A stretch of DNA of 64,000 nucleotides, from assembly GCA_964007475.1 (NCBI GenBank), contig OZ023275.1:8783829-8847828 (forward strand), given 5' to 3'. The position numbers and the translations under genes are program-made. The DNA is from Hybos culiciformis. Lineage: Eukaryota > Arthropoda > Insecta > Diptera > Hybotidae. This document shows positions 36,501 through 50,400 of this stretch, one piece after another (position 1 is the first letter of the stretch; each line of letters begins with the position of its first letter). The notes under the pieces were generated by a model that was given only the letters and a program-made list of their open reading frames with translations, was not told where the DNA came from and did not search any database.

Positions 36501-38293
36501 TTTTAGTTACTTTTGTATATAATTTTTACTTTCCTCTTTAAGTTAATTGTATAGTATTACATTTGTATTCGCACGAACAGATATACTAAAAGGTCTTTGA
36601 GGTATTCTTCTTTGCTATGACAGACAGCCAATGTAGCCAAAGACATCCAAGTTGTGCCTGTTCCTTTTTTTTTGTGTGTCTAATTTATATACATTTTAAT
36701 AATCACTGTACTCATTGTTAATTAAGTAAAGCAACAGTATTTAAAATAATATAAAAGAAAATGCTTTGACATCTATTTTTTTTTCCTTGAATTAGGAATA
36801 TTTAAAATCCTCGGAATAAATAAAAACATCCCATTTTATACAAACATTTACATAATTTTCTGTACTTTTTCAAATTTTGCAGACCCAGATAATATTGAAA
36901 AATTCATTACTTTTATTTTTTTAATGAATTTAGGTATGAACTTAACATGTACTCCCCTAAAATATTTTCATAATATACCCATAATTTTTTTTTAGTAGGT
37001 AAAAGAATTTTTTTAAGGGATGTCCATTAGTTAATGAAATGGAAAAAGGGAGCTATGCAAAGTGATAATAAAAAAATTTTTATTTTTTTTTTCTGATTTT
37101 CAGTAAATGTAAAGGAATGACAAATTTAAATGTTAAAATCAAAAATTTAAGAACATTATGTACACAATAGGTTTTTTTTTTTTCTTCTTTTAACATTAAT
37201 AAGGATATGTTTCTGTCAAAAAAATTTTTTTTATCTTTTACTTTGTTTTTTTTTTTTTTGTCACATAACAACAAAACATACAACCAGGAAGTTTCATTAA
37301 CTTAAATTAATTATAAGTGTCAGTCATTTACCACTCAAAACATAATTTAGCGAAAAAGGAAATTTTATACATTTTATTATGAAGCAATAAAATAAAATGT
37401 AAATTGTTTATTTTATGTTATTATTAGCATAAAATAAAAATATCTGAAGGTAAATTACTTAGCAAAAAAAAATTTTTTTTTGTTATTGTTATATTTTATT
37501 TATATAAAATTTATTATGTCTATTTAACAGGTATATAACACATAATAAATAACAGAATTTTTTTTTTGAAGTTAAATGGATTTTCTTTCAATTTGTCTAT
37601 CAAAAGGCTAAACAAGAATATACATATATAATATTGTGATTGTGAATAAAATACATTATTGTAATAATGGTCAGTTTTTAAAATAAATATATATTAACAA
37701 AAGAATGTATGTTTTGAGAAATATCAATTTTTGGAAAACTCTGCGTACAGTCGTTTTTAATGCCGCTACTCAGAAATTAACCAGTAATGTCATTTGAAAA
37801 ACAATTGAATGTAGTTAGTTTTGCGCCATATAATTTTTTCCCTACGATAAAGAAAATGGTTAAAAATCGACTTTCCAAGTTTTCATGTATAGCATCTGTT
37901 ATAGCTTCTGTACAAATTCTTTCTGATTCCGATGTAATTGATAATTACAATATATGTAAAAAAAAAAAAAATAAAAATTCCCATATAAAATCTTTACAAC
38001 ATAATTTTTCTCAACATCTTAAATATCTTTGCTATACAATGATAAATTTTATTGAAAGTTTTTTTTCTTAATCTTAATACTTTAATTTTTTTTTTTATTA
38101 TTATATATTTTAATGTGGACAGCTTAAGGGCAATATAATTAAACGTCAAATTGTTACACCAAAAAATCATTTATTTTCTTCAAGGCTGTTTTCTTAATGA
38201 TTTTATGGTGTTTTTTTTTTGCATGTAACAATAAAGAACAGTTAACATAATTTTCTTGAAGATGTTTAAATTTATGTATAAAAATTATATTTT
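33525..38293. other. Gene-free region with faint coding-like stretches
   Basis: 35000-35340 contains two degenerate phrases of the CTATACTAATTTTCATCA type, resembling decayed interspersed repeats. 36557-36664 on the minus strand is a 35-codon open stretch of mixed composition. The 94-codon frame at 37787-38071 on the plus strand has no family signature and ends in Lys/Phe-rich low complexity; I do not call it a gene. Confidence 0.5.
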
Positions 38294-38360
38294 GTTTATA
38301 TATATTTATGCACTAATATTTATGCACTAATATATGTTTATATATATTTATGCACTAAAG
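38294..38360. repeat. Short tandem array of a TTTATGCACTAATA motif
   Basis: Three copies of TTTATGCACTAA are spaced irregularly within (TA)-rich sequence; a related TTTATGCACTTT occurs at about 40200. Confidence 0.75.
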
Positions 38361-41300
38361 TATATGTTTCATTTCAGCTCTCAAGGTACAACGTAGTTTT
38401 TACATATATATATAAATACAGTACTTGTATATATAACAAACATACATAAATATTGCAAGATATGCATTGAGTTTTTTTTTATTTATTTTTCCTTTTACTT
38501 TAAATGTAGAAAAAAAGAAAATATCTTAACAATATAATAGATTTCTTTTTAATCCACTTAACATTATATTTTCATTCTATAAATAAATACATATATATTC
38601 CAAATGGATTTTCCTCTCTACTAGGTTTTTTTCACATAATATAATTCGCTGTAAATGAAAAAAAAAATACTACTACTTTCTTTCCATTCTATAGTTATAC
38701 GAAGAATTTTTATAATTCTTAAGAAATCATACAAAAAAAAAAATTTTTAAATAAAAAAAAAGAATTTATAATATCAGAAGTTTCAACCAAAAGAATTTTT
38801 CTTCTTTCTTGTTAAAAGTGAAATAGAGCGTAGAAAATAAATCTTAAAAATCATTATGTATGTACTATGTTGGCTTGTTTTTAAAAACTATATTCAATAT
38901 AATGTGATTTTTCAATTAGATTTATTTTAGATATTAACATTTACTCTAGTAATTGAATGACCAATGAATATTTCTAGGAAGATGAAGAAAAAGTTTTGTG
39001 ACTTAAAAATTTATTAATTCATTCGTTAGGCAAGAATTTTAATTCATATTAATTACAATTAATATTGTTCTTGAACATAAACTGTAAGAAAAGCATTTGT
39101 TTTTCTTTTATCTTCTTCTTTTTCAATCCATTTGAGATCTTGATACTTTCTTATGTTCGTTCCGAAATTGAATTTAAGACTTTTCTTTCTCTTCGCTAAT
39201 ATTCTTCTCAGTTTATATTTTTTTTTATAATGGTTTGTGGTTCTTTTATAAAAAGTCTATATTGTATTTTATAATATAACAATAAAACATAAATAAAAAA
39301 TTGCAACAATTTCCTATATTGTTGTTCATAAATAAAATTGCCACCTTTGTAGCTAATTAAACAAAAGAAAAAAAGAAGCCATTAGCATAGCAGCCTTATT
39401 TTTCTTTGTAAATTGCATTGCATGTTCTTTGCTTTCAACTATAATAAACGATAAGAAAAATAATAAATTTTCCTCATAAACTTTGAATCCTTTTCTTTTT
39501 TGTTTGCATAATTTTATTTATTTCAATAGAAAGTGCAGATGAATCTAAAATATCATTTTTAAAACTAAAGTTGAAGCAATCATGAATTTGAAATTTTGTA
39601 TTATTAGGTCGGTTCTACTAGTTTGATTGCCCTAAAATTGATCTTGTTAAATTGAAGTTTAGCTACCACCAACATTGTCAATTAGTTATGCAAATTGTTT
39701 TCATAAAGAAAATTAATTTTTTAAAAGTTGCTTTGAAAGTTTTAATTGATTTCAATCAAAATAAGTATGGAGCTTAAAACGGTGTGAATCGTTGAATATG
39801 GATAAAAATCGAAATAAAATGTTAATTGGCAGAATACTTAAATGTGGAGAAAAACGTAAAAGATGCCCAATATAATAAGTATTATTTTAGATGCAGAAAA
39901 ATTTAAATAAGGTAAAAACTACTATTCGGCATGTTGATATTATAAAAATTACATTTTGAACCATTATTATGCAAATTATTCTTTACTTGAGTAAAATCAC
40001 AGACTGATATAACTATAACAGAATTACAAAAGTGAAAATATTTTGTTCCAAAGGAAAAAAATGTAGATTGGCTCCATTTTCATAGTATAAAATTGTGTTT
40101 ATAGTCAAAATAAATTTATTCTCGCGATTTGATTTTATTTATAATTCAATACGATTATACGAAGTAACGTTGAGAGAAACATAATAAAAATACACTAATG
40201 TTTATGCACTTTTATGGAGCTGCCTTTTTATGTTTATTTTATTCGTAATTGAGACTCTGTTATGTTTATTTCAATGTGTTAATATGTACATCCGACAGAG
40301 AATTTCATCTTGTTAATGTTCAGATATGCAGAAATAACAATTATTACAATATATATACATATATATTATCAGTTTTATTTTTTTATTTATATTTTTTATT
40401 TTTTGCTATCCATAAGTATACTCTAAAAAGTACCTGCATACCTACTTATGTAAATATGTATCGCCAAACATTTTTTTATATGACTCATAGTTAACCTGAC
40501 AAAAGAACATAATTTTTCTTGTAGTATGCTATTTTCAATTTTATTATTATATATATTTGATAAGAAAGCTTTTACAATTTGTTCATTCAGTTTAATGTTT
40601 ATTGAACTGGCACAAAAAAAATAAATAAATTTAATATTTGTAATTGAATTAATGATTTTGAAATTAGGTATAAAAATTTATAAAATTACGATATTCTCTT
40701 TATATTTAGTTCCATGTTCTAGAAAAATAAAAATTGATTTTATAATGGTAAATTGTTAAAATCTTTTTCGCTTTTTTGGGCCTAATTTGGTTTGTTATAT
40801 AAAATTAAGAATAAATACCTAAATGTTATTCTTAAGAAATTTATTAAAAAGTCGTCCTTGTTCATATTTTGGGAACTTTAATATTATTGTTCGAGCAATC
40901 AAACCACCTATTGTGAAGTAAAGCTGATTGTCATAAACATTTTTCACAGCAAACAATAAAATTAATGTTGTTTCCAAACTTTAAAGATCCAAATTAAATG
41001 CTTTAAATAAATATAGAAGGTAAAAAATTTTCAATCAAGAAAATTTATTTGAATACTATTAATTTTAGAGGTCAGACTAAATTAATTTATTCCTATTTTT
41101 TATTTATTTTTATTTTAACAAAAATACTAGATTGAATAAATTATTATTCTTAAAGCATTTTATTTGTATTGATTTACCAACTTTAATTTACTCCATTTGA
41201 TTTTACCCTTTTTGTTAAGTAATTAAATTATAATGTAATTATCCAAAAAACGTAAGCAAAATATTTTGTGGACAAAAAGGATAAAAATTTAATTATTTGA

Positions 41301-44300
41301 AGGAAAAAAAAAATTATTTATAGAATATATATATATTAAATTTTATTTTTCACCCACTGGATAAAAACAGCAACGTATAATTCGTTTATTTAAATTTGTA
41401 AAATCATTACAATTTTATACAAATTGAAGCAATCAGTAGCATACTATACCTATATAAATATTAATATAAATGTTTTATAGTGAAAAAAAAAAAATTTAAC
41501 TATATTTGGGCTTTGTAATTTTACATCACATTAAAGATATTATGTTTTGCATATAGATGGTATTATCTATTTTTTAATGTCATCCGCAAGTAGAAGGCGA
41601 AAGTTAAAAAATTGCTTCATAATATGTCAAAAAATAATATTTAAAAATTAACTTTCGTTGCATTTTGAAAGCTTATTAAGTTACAAGTAGAATCAACATG
41701 GGCAAGTGTTATTGGTAATTAATTAATATAATTGCAGTCATATAGTAATTAATCGTGCACATAATGGTCATTACATTGGTACTATGCATATATGACAAAC
41801 ACTCCTCCACATTATGATGTAAAATGAATAATGCTTTAGTTAAATTTCGAGTATTATTTTATATATAAGCTTAATCGTACATGTAGGTATATATAATTGG
41901 TAGTGCAAAAAAAAAATTCATTCATGGATAAGTTGACTTATGAAAATAATATTATTCATATAATATATTTCATTTCAAATAAATGATGTAAAGAAATGAA
42001 AATATAAATACCAGGATATGCTTTATCAAATGAGAAATTGATGAAAGTATAATAATAAACAGTGATGAATTGCATCATTTTATCTCATATTTGAAATATA
42101 CATTTTTGTGTAAACATAATTTTTTTTATAATTTAAAATAGTTTGCTTTAAGAAATTTTTTGTTTATTTTATGTATAGGTAGATAATATAATGTACATTA
42201 ATATTTGCAATTCAGTTTAGATCAAACATCAAAGAGAAAAATTGATTTTTCCTTCACTAAATTGAATTCAAAATTAATCAACATTACATTGCTTAAGTAG
42301 CATAAACTATGAAAAGTCTTACATTTAAATCATATAATATGCCTAAGGTTTTCGGTAAACTAATTATACATAAATGTATGTAATTATAGAAATTCAGAGC
42401 AATATTCTATCATTTGCAAATTCAAATCATAATGTAATTTCTGGTGGAATATTTTATGTATGGGTTTGTTTTTGAATAAGCCTTTTGTCGGCTTTTTATG
42501 CAAGCCATAATTTAGTGGTATTGTCGTTATAAACATAAAGTTTGATTTCCACATAGAATTGGAAATTTTTGTTAATAATTATCGTATATTGTCCATGAAA
42601 TAGGAATATTTCCTATCACGATTTTTTATCGCTTCTGATGTAATGATGCAATATTGTGTACTTTTTGACAACGTGTAAATCAGTCGTCGTCAAAAAAATT
42701 AGAAAAATCCATCACGAACCGTTTTTGACATTTAGACAATGTACTATCACTATTTGAAACAATTTTTTGAGGGCAAAAGTACGGCTTTTCTTGCCTGCTG
42801 TAAAATTAAATTTTTTTGTGATTGGACATATATTGATTAATTTTAACTAAATTTGCACCAAATACATATGAAAAGACTATTTACGGCTTTGATAGTAGAA
42901 AGCTGCTATATATCCACCATTTATAAGTAAGGTATTGCAAAAAAAATGATTCAAAATCTTCAGTTTTTTGGTATTGCCAAATCTAGGAAAATAGCGAATT
43001 GAATTATACCTCTATTGTACGTTATTGATTCATTCGCGGTCTTTGGAACTTACTAATCAGAAGATATCCTACTTTATTTTATAACATACTTACGATGCAA
43101 ATTAAAAAATAACGAAATAACTAAAAAATAAAACCCATTATTTTTTTAAAACACTTTTTTCCCATAGTTTGCTATACATCCTACATCTAAAACACCAACT
43201 TTTACACTTAACTATTATGGTATAACAAGTAAATCGGAGCTCATAAAAATATTTATTTATGATGAAACTAAATTCTAAAAGTAAATCTCCTTGAGAGCAA
43301 AAAAAAAAAAATCATATAAAAATTGCTGAACTGAAATATCTGGAAGACGTTAAAAAGTTTTTTTTATGTACCTATGCTAACGTTATATAAAAATCGATAA
43401 TTCTCTTATCTGTTTTACAAGTGATGAAATTTATGAAAAATTAAATCATAAAATGAAAATAATATTTCTCGTTGAATATGTCTACAAAAAAGTTTACTAA
43501 TTTTTCTTGCACTATTATTGCAATTTTTTTTTATTTTTCTTGACACACGTTATTGCCGGTTGAAAATTTTGTCCTCAAACTTGTATATGCAAATTTCAAT
43601 ATTCTTTAAATAAACATATAAGATTTTTAGCCTTTAATAAGGAAATGCCATACTGCAAGATAAATAACTTTATTTTTCAGCGTCAGCGATTTGTTCTAGT
43701 TCCAAGAAATCAAAATAACTATTCTCGTTTCTGACCCTCTTCAATACAACAAACTGAAATTTTGTGTTGGGCTGTACGAAGTAATTATAGATCCTTTTGA
43801 ACTTGTTCAATAACTATGTATACTTGTTTGCATCATGTTTCGGAAAAACTATCATACTATATTCGTAAGTTATTCTTTTTTTCCGTTTTGGTAGTATACA
43901 TAATATTTAAATTTCAAAATCAATAGATTTCTTTATACTTATTAAAATTATCCTTGTTTGACCTATTAAAAAAATTAAAAAAAAAAAAAAACAAATCAGA
44001 TTTATATCAAATATTTTTGATCTAAATTTGCCTACATCGAAAAACAAATATATAATCAGAATTAGAAAAATATAAAAAAAAAAAATGCCACAAAAACAAA
44101 AAAAAAAAAATGAAAAAAGTTTTTTATGTAAATTGTTTCCCTAAATTTGTTTTCTTTTTTTTCCGTGTTTAAAAAGATTTGTTTTTATGTAAATTTTTGA
44201 ATTATCCTTTTAACTTACAAATATACCATTCTTTATTCTCCCTATTTTGCAAAAAAAAAAAAAATATTGGCAAATTTTTTTTTAGGTTGGTTGTAATCAT

Positions 44301-46916
44301 ATTATGGGTTAATACATTTTCTTCATGACGATATTATTTAGTTCTATTTCTATTTTCTTAAAACTGTAGTAAGTGTCATTTAAACTAAGATAAACTTAAA
44401 TATTTTTAACTTATACATTCTTAAATATTCTCAACTTTGTATATATACTTAAGTATTATAACAATTTTATTGTATGTAAATATAAATACATATAAGCTTG
44501 TTTCATAAGTATATAGTAACCGCGATAAATAAATATTAGCAACTTCTATTAAAGCAATTTTCTATTACCTCTAGAATTCTAGATAAGCAACATTTTTCCA
44601 CAAATTTTATATAAGCAACCGTTGTTATTAAAAAATATTTATAATGTTATCCGTTTGCGTTAAATATATAGAAAATTAAATTTAGATTCCTTTTTTCTAT
44701 ATACCTAATCATTTTTTCTAAATAGGAAAGTTTTTTTAGTTCAAATGAGTTGCTTATACAGAGCATTCACTGTATTTGTAAAAGTAAAATTTTTTAGTTA
44801 TATAGTTTGCTATAGTTTCATAGAAATTAACCAAAACTTTTTTAAATTATATTTATCGGCGGACAGAATTTTAGTTAATGATAAATGTGTCATAAAAGGT
44901 AATGTTTATAAACTTGAAAAAGCCTCTTTTTTTTCTTTTTTTTTTTCAAAGTAATAATCCTCAATAAGTTTTACTTCATTTAGTTTTTAGGCAAACAAAT
45001 AAATGTTGATTGTGTCATAAAAAATGTTAAAGGTATATGTTTGCCATGTTTTTTTTGCTTCGATAAGATATCAGATATACAAAAACAAAAAAGTAAATAT
45101 TTAAAAGAAAAAATTTAAAAGAAAGCGTCCTTTTTCTTACCTAACGTAAATTGAAGATAATAATTTGACCCTTGGGAGAATAAAACAAAAAATTTTTTGT
45201 CAAGAAATTTTTGTTTTTTTTTTTACATTAAAATAGGTAAATTGAGTAGAAATTAGTTAAAGCGGCAAAACTATATTAAAAAAAAAAAAAAAAGAAGAAG
45301 TTAAATATTAGTATACCGGAAAAACCTTCAAGGCAGAATAATAATTTTGGGAAAATGAATAATATGTAACTAACTTGAGCCAAAAAAAAAATCGGTTAAA
45401 TCATTACTCTAAGAATTTAATAAGGTTTTAGTTCATCATTTGCAACAAGCAAATGTAATAAAATACTTGTGCTTGATGGACACTTGAATAGTAAATGGTT
45501 ATTTGAAAATATATTGAAAAACTACTGTTTGCCCTCAAAATTTCTCTTTACGTAATTTTTGAAAAAGTCCTTTATAGCGTTAAAGAAAATTTAACAAATT
45601 TTTTTTCAGATTAAAACTTTCAAAGTAAATTTTTTTCCCCCAAAACTTTCAATTCAAACTTTATGTTGAGATTATAGGAGCGGCTATTTAATTTTCTTTT
45701 AATTTATAAATTCACAGTGCGAAAAAAAATATTAATTAGTTAAAAATGCATGCAATAAAAGGAAATAAAATGAAATTTTATATACTTTGTGAAATTATTA
45801 CAATTAAAAAAAATTAAGTATAATATCAACTATTTATTTCCGAATAAAATAATGTATAATTTTCATTGAGCAAGAAAATGAAAATCCATATTGATATGTA
45901 TTTTAAGTATGATGTATGCTGCCGGCTTTTTTTTCTGATGTATACAATATATAAAAGAAAATAAATAATATATTATTTTTATTACAAGAACGGTTTCTGA
46001 AATTGGTGTTAAAAAATATAATGATTGATGTATAAAAATTAAATTAATGTTATTTTAAGGCATTAATATTATTTAATTGTATGTTAAATGATTTGATAAT
46101 TACATGTATATTGTATATTTTTACTTGATGATTTTGCTATTGATTAAATAATGAAATTCGAATGGAATTCGATATGAAAAGTTATATAGTTTTGTAAAGT
46201 TTTTTGAAGACTCTAACTGCTCGGTCGCGGAAAATTAAGTAAGCTATGAATTCATTTCATAAACGATTTTTTAAATTTAATTATTAATAAGTTGCTTTCA
46301 GGCATTTTCAGTTGTATATTTGCATATTTGTTGCCATTAAAAAGAAACAGCTTAAACTTTAGCATATTCAGTAAAAAAGGGGATGTATCACAAATTTCTT
46401 TAAAACATTTATTTAAAATTATGTACACTCAAAATGCTCAAACATAGTAAGTTTAAGTAACAAAAAAAAAGTTTGTTAAATATAAATACTGGCTTCTTTT
46501 TTTCTGAATATATTTAATCCATGGGTTGTTACAATTTTTAGCGTGTTTCCTATCATTACTTTTTCGAACGAAAAAGTTTCTACAAAAAAGAAATGAAAAA
46601 AAAAATTATCTGAATTTTTTTTTAAGGTCATGTAAAATGTAAAGTAAGTAAAAATTTTTAATGTTAAAAACATTTTTTTTTTACGCTTTAAATGATTTCA
46701 AGAACAAATATATGTTTTCAAGGTAGCTAAATGAAAATTAACATTATAAAGTAAATTTATTTAAAAAAAAAAACTAAGAAATTTAATTTGAAATTAAAAT
46801 TTGATGTGGGTGGAAAAATTATTTTTTTTATTATCTATCATGGCTGTTTTGGTATGATATTTTTAAGTTTAGATTACATACGCGTTTTTTAATTATATGT
46901 ACACATATACCAATAT
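38361..46916. other. Gene-free region (8.5 kb)
   Basis: AT-rich. 42640-43080 is less AT-rich and may be an old mobile element, but I saw no ends. At 43681 a good acceptor (TTTATTTTTCAG) precedes 17 codons and a TGA, which could be a tiny terminal exon or chance. Frames at 40249-40494 and 44745-44954 are short and uninterpretable. Confidence 0.5.
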
Positions 46917-46918
46917 TA

Positions 46919-47467
46919 CATATGGCTCTGTTTCTAAAATTTCTTAAAAATTTATAAGAATTCAGATGTTCTTAGTATTATTTCAACCGTTTTTTTTTGA
47001 GTAAGTAAATGTCTAAATAGTTTTTTTTTGTTTGAAGTTAATTTATCAAACTTTTTAACGTCTTCTTTAATAATATTACCGCTTTTTATTTTTCAGTAAC
47101 AATAGTAATTTTTTTTTTCGTTTCGAGTCACGGTTTCGAGTCACGGAAACTAGAATTAATTGTCAGTTACTAGGATTACAAAATTTAATACTTTTATTCG
47201 AAGCGTTTTTAGTCCAACAAATGAAATAAAAAAAAAGAAGGTGGGAAATAATCTTACTTTTAGAGAATTTTGCGTTGAAACATTGATATCGTTAAAACAA
47301 CATTCAAAATTTTGGTCAACGAGTCACGAATACAATGAAGAATTTCATTGTCTTCAAAAAAAAAAAAAAAAAAACTCTCACTTCATTGAATAAGGGGACG
47401 AGCCAAGCTACAAAAATCTGTTAAACTTTTTCAAATAGGACGTCTATTTACGAAACAGAGCCATATG
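46919..47467. mobile_element. 549-bp element with perfect 16-bp terminal inverted repeats
   Basis: Left end CATATGGCTCTGTTTC (46919-46934) is the exact reverse complement of the right end (47452-47467). TA lies outside each end (46917-46918 and 47468-47469). The inner ends diverge. The centre has TTTCGAGTCACGG twice in tandem (about 47119-47145). A 77-codon frame at 47160-47393 ends in Lys runs and matches no transposase I know. TA flanks suggest Tc1/mariner type, but ends containing GGCTCTGTTT also occur in PIF/Harbinger-like elements, so the class is open. Confidence 0.75.
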
Positions 47468-47469
47468 TA

Positions 47470-50400
47470 TATAAAATAATTAATCCATTCGCTAAATTAA
47501 ACATAAACTATTTAATTTAAAGATTATATGGTTACTTCATAATTTAATTCAGAATAAACTACTGGTATTTCGTTGTTAATTTGTCTGCAAAAAAAAAAAT
47601 CTAAATCAAACAAGAATTTTTTTTTATTTGCACGTCAGCTCAATATGTTAAACAATTTTTTGTCAATTTTATATAAAAAAAAGGCAAGAAATGTTTAACA
47701 TGATATAATTTAATATTTGTTTTTTGTAACCACAATTGCTTGAGTTAACAAAAAAATTTCAAGGACAATTTTATAATCACTAAAATAACAAATGAAAAAA
47801 AAAACTCATCAATTTATTGAAATTTCACCAGTTAAATACTTATAGATTAAAATGCCACCAATAAGGATTAACAATGTTTTATATGTACAGAAATGATTAG
47901 TAGTTTTTAACATCAATGTAATTCCGTATGTAGTTGCAATGAATTACAAACTTAAATATGGAAATCTACAGTATCTGTCAAGGTTAAATAAACAAAAATG
48001 CTCAAACATATTATCTAAAATTGTATGTTAAATATAATGTTTAATAATAAAAAATAAAGTTTTTAAAATGAATAATTTAATTTTTAATATTTCCAAAAAT
48101 GAGGTATAAATATAGTTTCTAGGGACGAACTTAAATAATTTATGTTAATTTTTATATGGTATGGAAATGAACAATGCATTAAAAGGGTTTAAAAAGTATA
48201 ATATAGCCATTTTTCCGCAGAATAAATGAATCGTTATTGCAAGTTTTTTTTGATTTTCACATAAAAATCATATTTTGGTTCTGCAATTAAATTAAAAAAA
48301 TTTTTTTTTTTTTGATAAATGATCATAACGCAAATTTAAAATTTCCATAAATTTAACAGAAATTATATATAAAATGCAACCGACAATGATTTTAAGTTCA
48401 AAAATTAATAGAATTTTGTTATTTAATTAACATAATTTTATTTATTATATACATATATGGTATATTGAATAAATAATCCAGATAATATATTAAAATTAAT
48501 TAAATGTTAAAACCATATAGGCAATAATATTTAGGCAATCAAATTTAATAAATATTGTTTTAAATAACATTATAAATTTTACAGAATTGGTATTTTTGGT
48601 AAAATATTTTCAAATATGTAGAATAATAATTATAAGGATAAGTACCTACCTATACATGATAATTATTATTGTATTTCATATTTGATTTATGGCTTAAAAC
48701 TATAAGGTTTCTGGAGACATATGGTTAGGAAAAACATTTTGATAATTTTACTGATTTGTCAATTCAGTTGTTACATAATATCAATTACATCTTGTTCAAT
48801 TGTAAAATATGTTGCATAAAATTTGATAAACAAAAATAGAGTTGGTTGTAAGATCTTGCAATGTATAAAATTTTTTATATAGCATAAAATCTTAGAAAAT
48901 TTAACAAATTTTTAAAAAAAATTTGCAACCTCGTAGAGCTGCAATTGCTCAGAAGTGTCTTGAAATTGTTAAAGTTCTTTAATTCAAATTATTATTCATT
49001 TTATTCAATTTTATAGTAATTTTTTTATTATAAATATTCTTTTCTTTAATATTGAAAAAAAAAAAAAAAATTAAAGTCTTTATTTTCAAAATTAATATTT
49101 ATTTAAAAAAAAAATTTTTTATTAGAAATTCATTCGATTTTTTGTCATAAACAGAAGGCTCAAAATATTTGACCAGAAATTCCATTTAAAAAAAAAATGC
49201 TTGTTAGACGTACAAAATATATAACGCAAAATTTCTGTCATAATTTTTTTTCAGATTTTATATTATTAACATAAATATTTTTAAAGGAATTCAAAGTATG
49301 GCTTTAGGAATTTAATTTTTCTTCCCTCCACCAAACGCTGTAAATATTTTGTATGTGTATATATTTTTAAATATTTATAAAGATTTTGAATTTTTAAGAT
49401 CTTGAAAAATCTTTCAAAATTATTATTATTAATTTTATTAAATAAAATTTTTCTACAACCATAATTAAAATTTAAATTTAAATTAAACCATCATTTACTT
49501 TAAAATTTTGAGAATTTAGCATAAGAGATTCAAGATGTATATGTTGTGTAACTAGGAGTAGTCATTATATATTTTATTATTTTCTAAAGTTATTTCAAAA
49601 ACTTAACAATTTAATTATAACAACATTAGGTTAGGTACCTATACATCTTCTGTTTCAAACTAATAATATTATGAAATTTTATGTTATACTTCCATTAAAC
49701 AACTTCATATTTAGAATTTTGTGGGCTAAATTTTATGTACGGCTAGTGCTGGTGGCAATATAAAACGAACTCAACTTTTTAAATTTTTATGTTCAACATT
49801 TTTCCAGTTTTCTATAGTTTTGTAATTTTTGTCATAATTTTACGAAAATTATTTAGCAAAAGTTTAATTTTTAGACTTTTTAATCCAACGTCGCAGAACT
49901 TTCTCAATGACGGCAATTAAAAGATAATTAGAATTTAGATAACTTTGAACGCTGCGATGAAGGAAAGTTTCATCATTGATAAATTTCTGCGATGCAGTAT
50001 TAAAAAGTTCAAAAAGTAAACTTTTGGTAAATAATTTTTTTCTCAAAAATTAAAATGGTTTTTTTAAATTACAAAAATATAAAAAAAGAAAATCTTTGAA
50101 AAATGTTAAAAAAAAAAAAATTAAATAGATGCGTTCTATTTGAATCGCCACAGCTGTAAATAAAGCGAGATATAAATTTTTAAGATATCTTATTTACCCT
50201 TTGCGTTATGTATAGTTCATTTATTTGTTTCTCTTGTTTAAAATATATCCTGTCACACTCTGTCATGTATGTTGATGGTTACATCAAATTTAAATTGAAT
50301 TTCAATGGAGATTGATTGATGTCCAAAAAAAAAAAGCATTGTGTATATTTATAAAGTTATTGTAAACATTTACTTTACTTTTATTTTTCATGTTTATTAA

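Noticed and set aside
37787..38071. 94-codon plus-strand frame
   Set aside because: Longest unassigned frame in the desert, but it contains a Lys run from poly(A), ends Phe-rich, and shows no recognisable domain.
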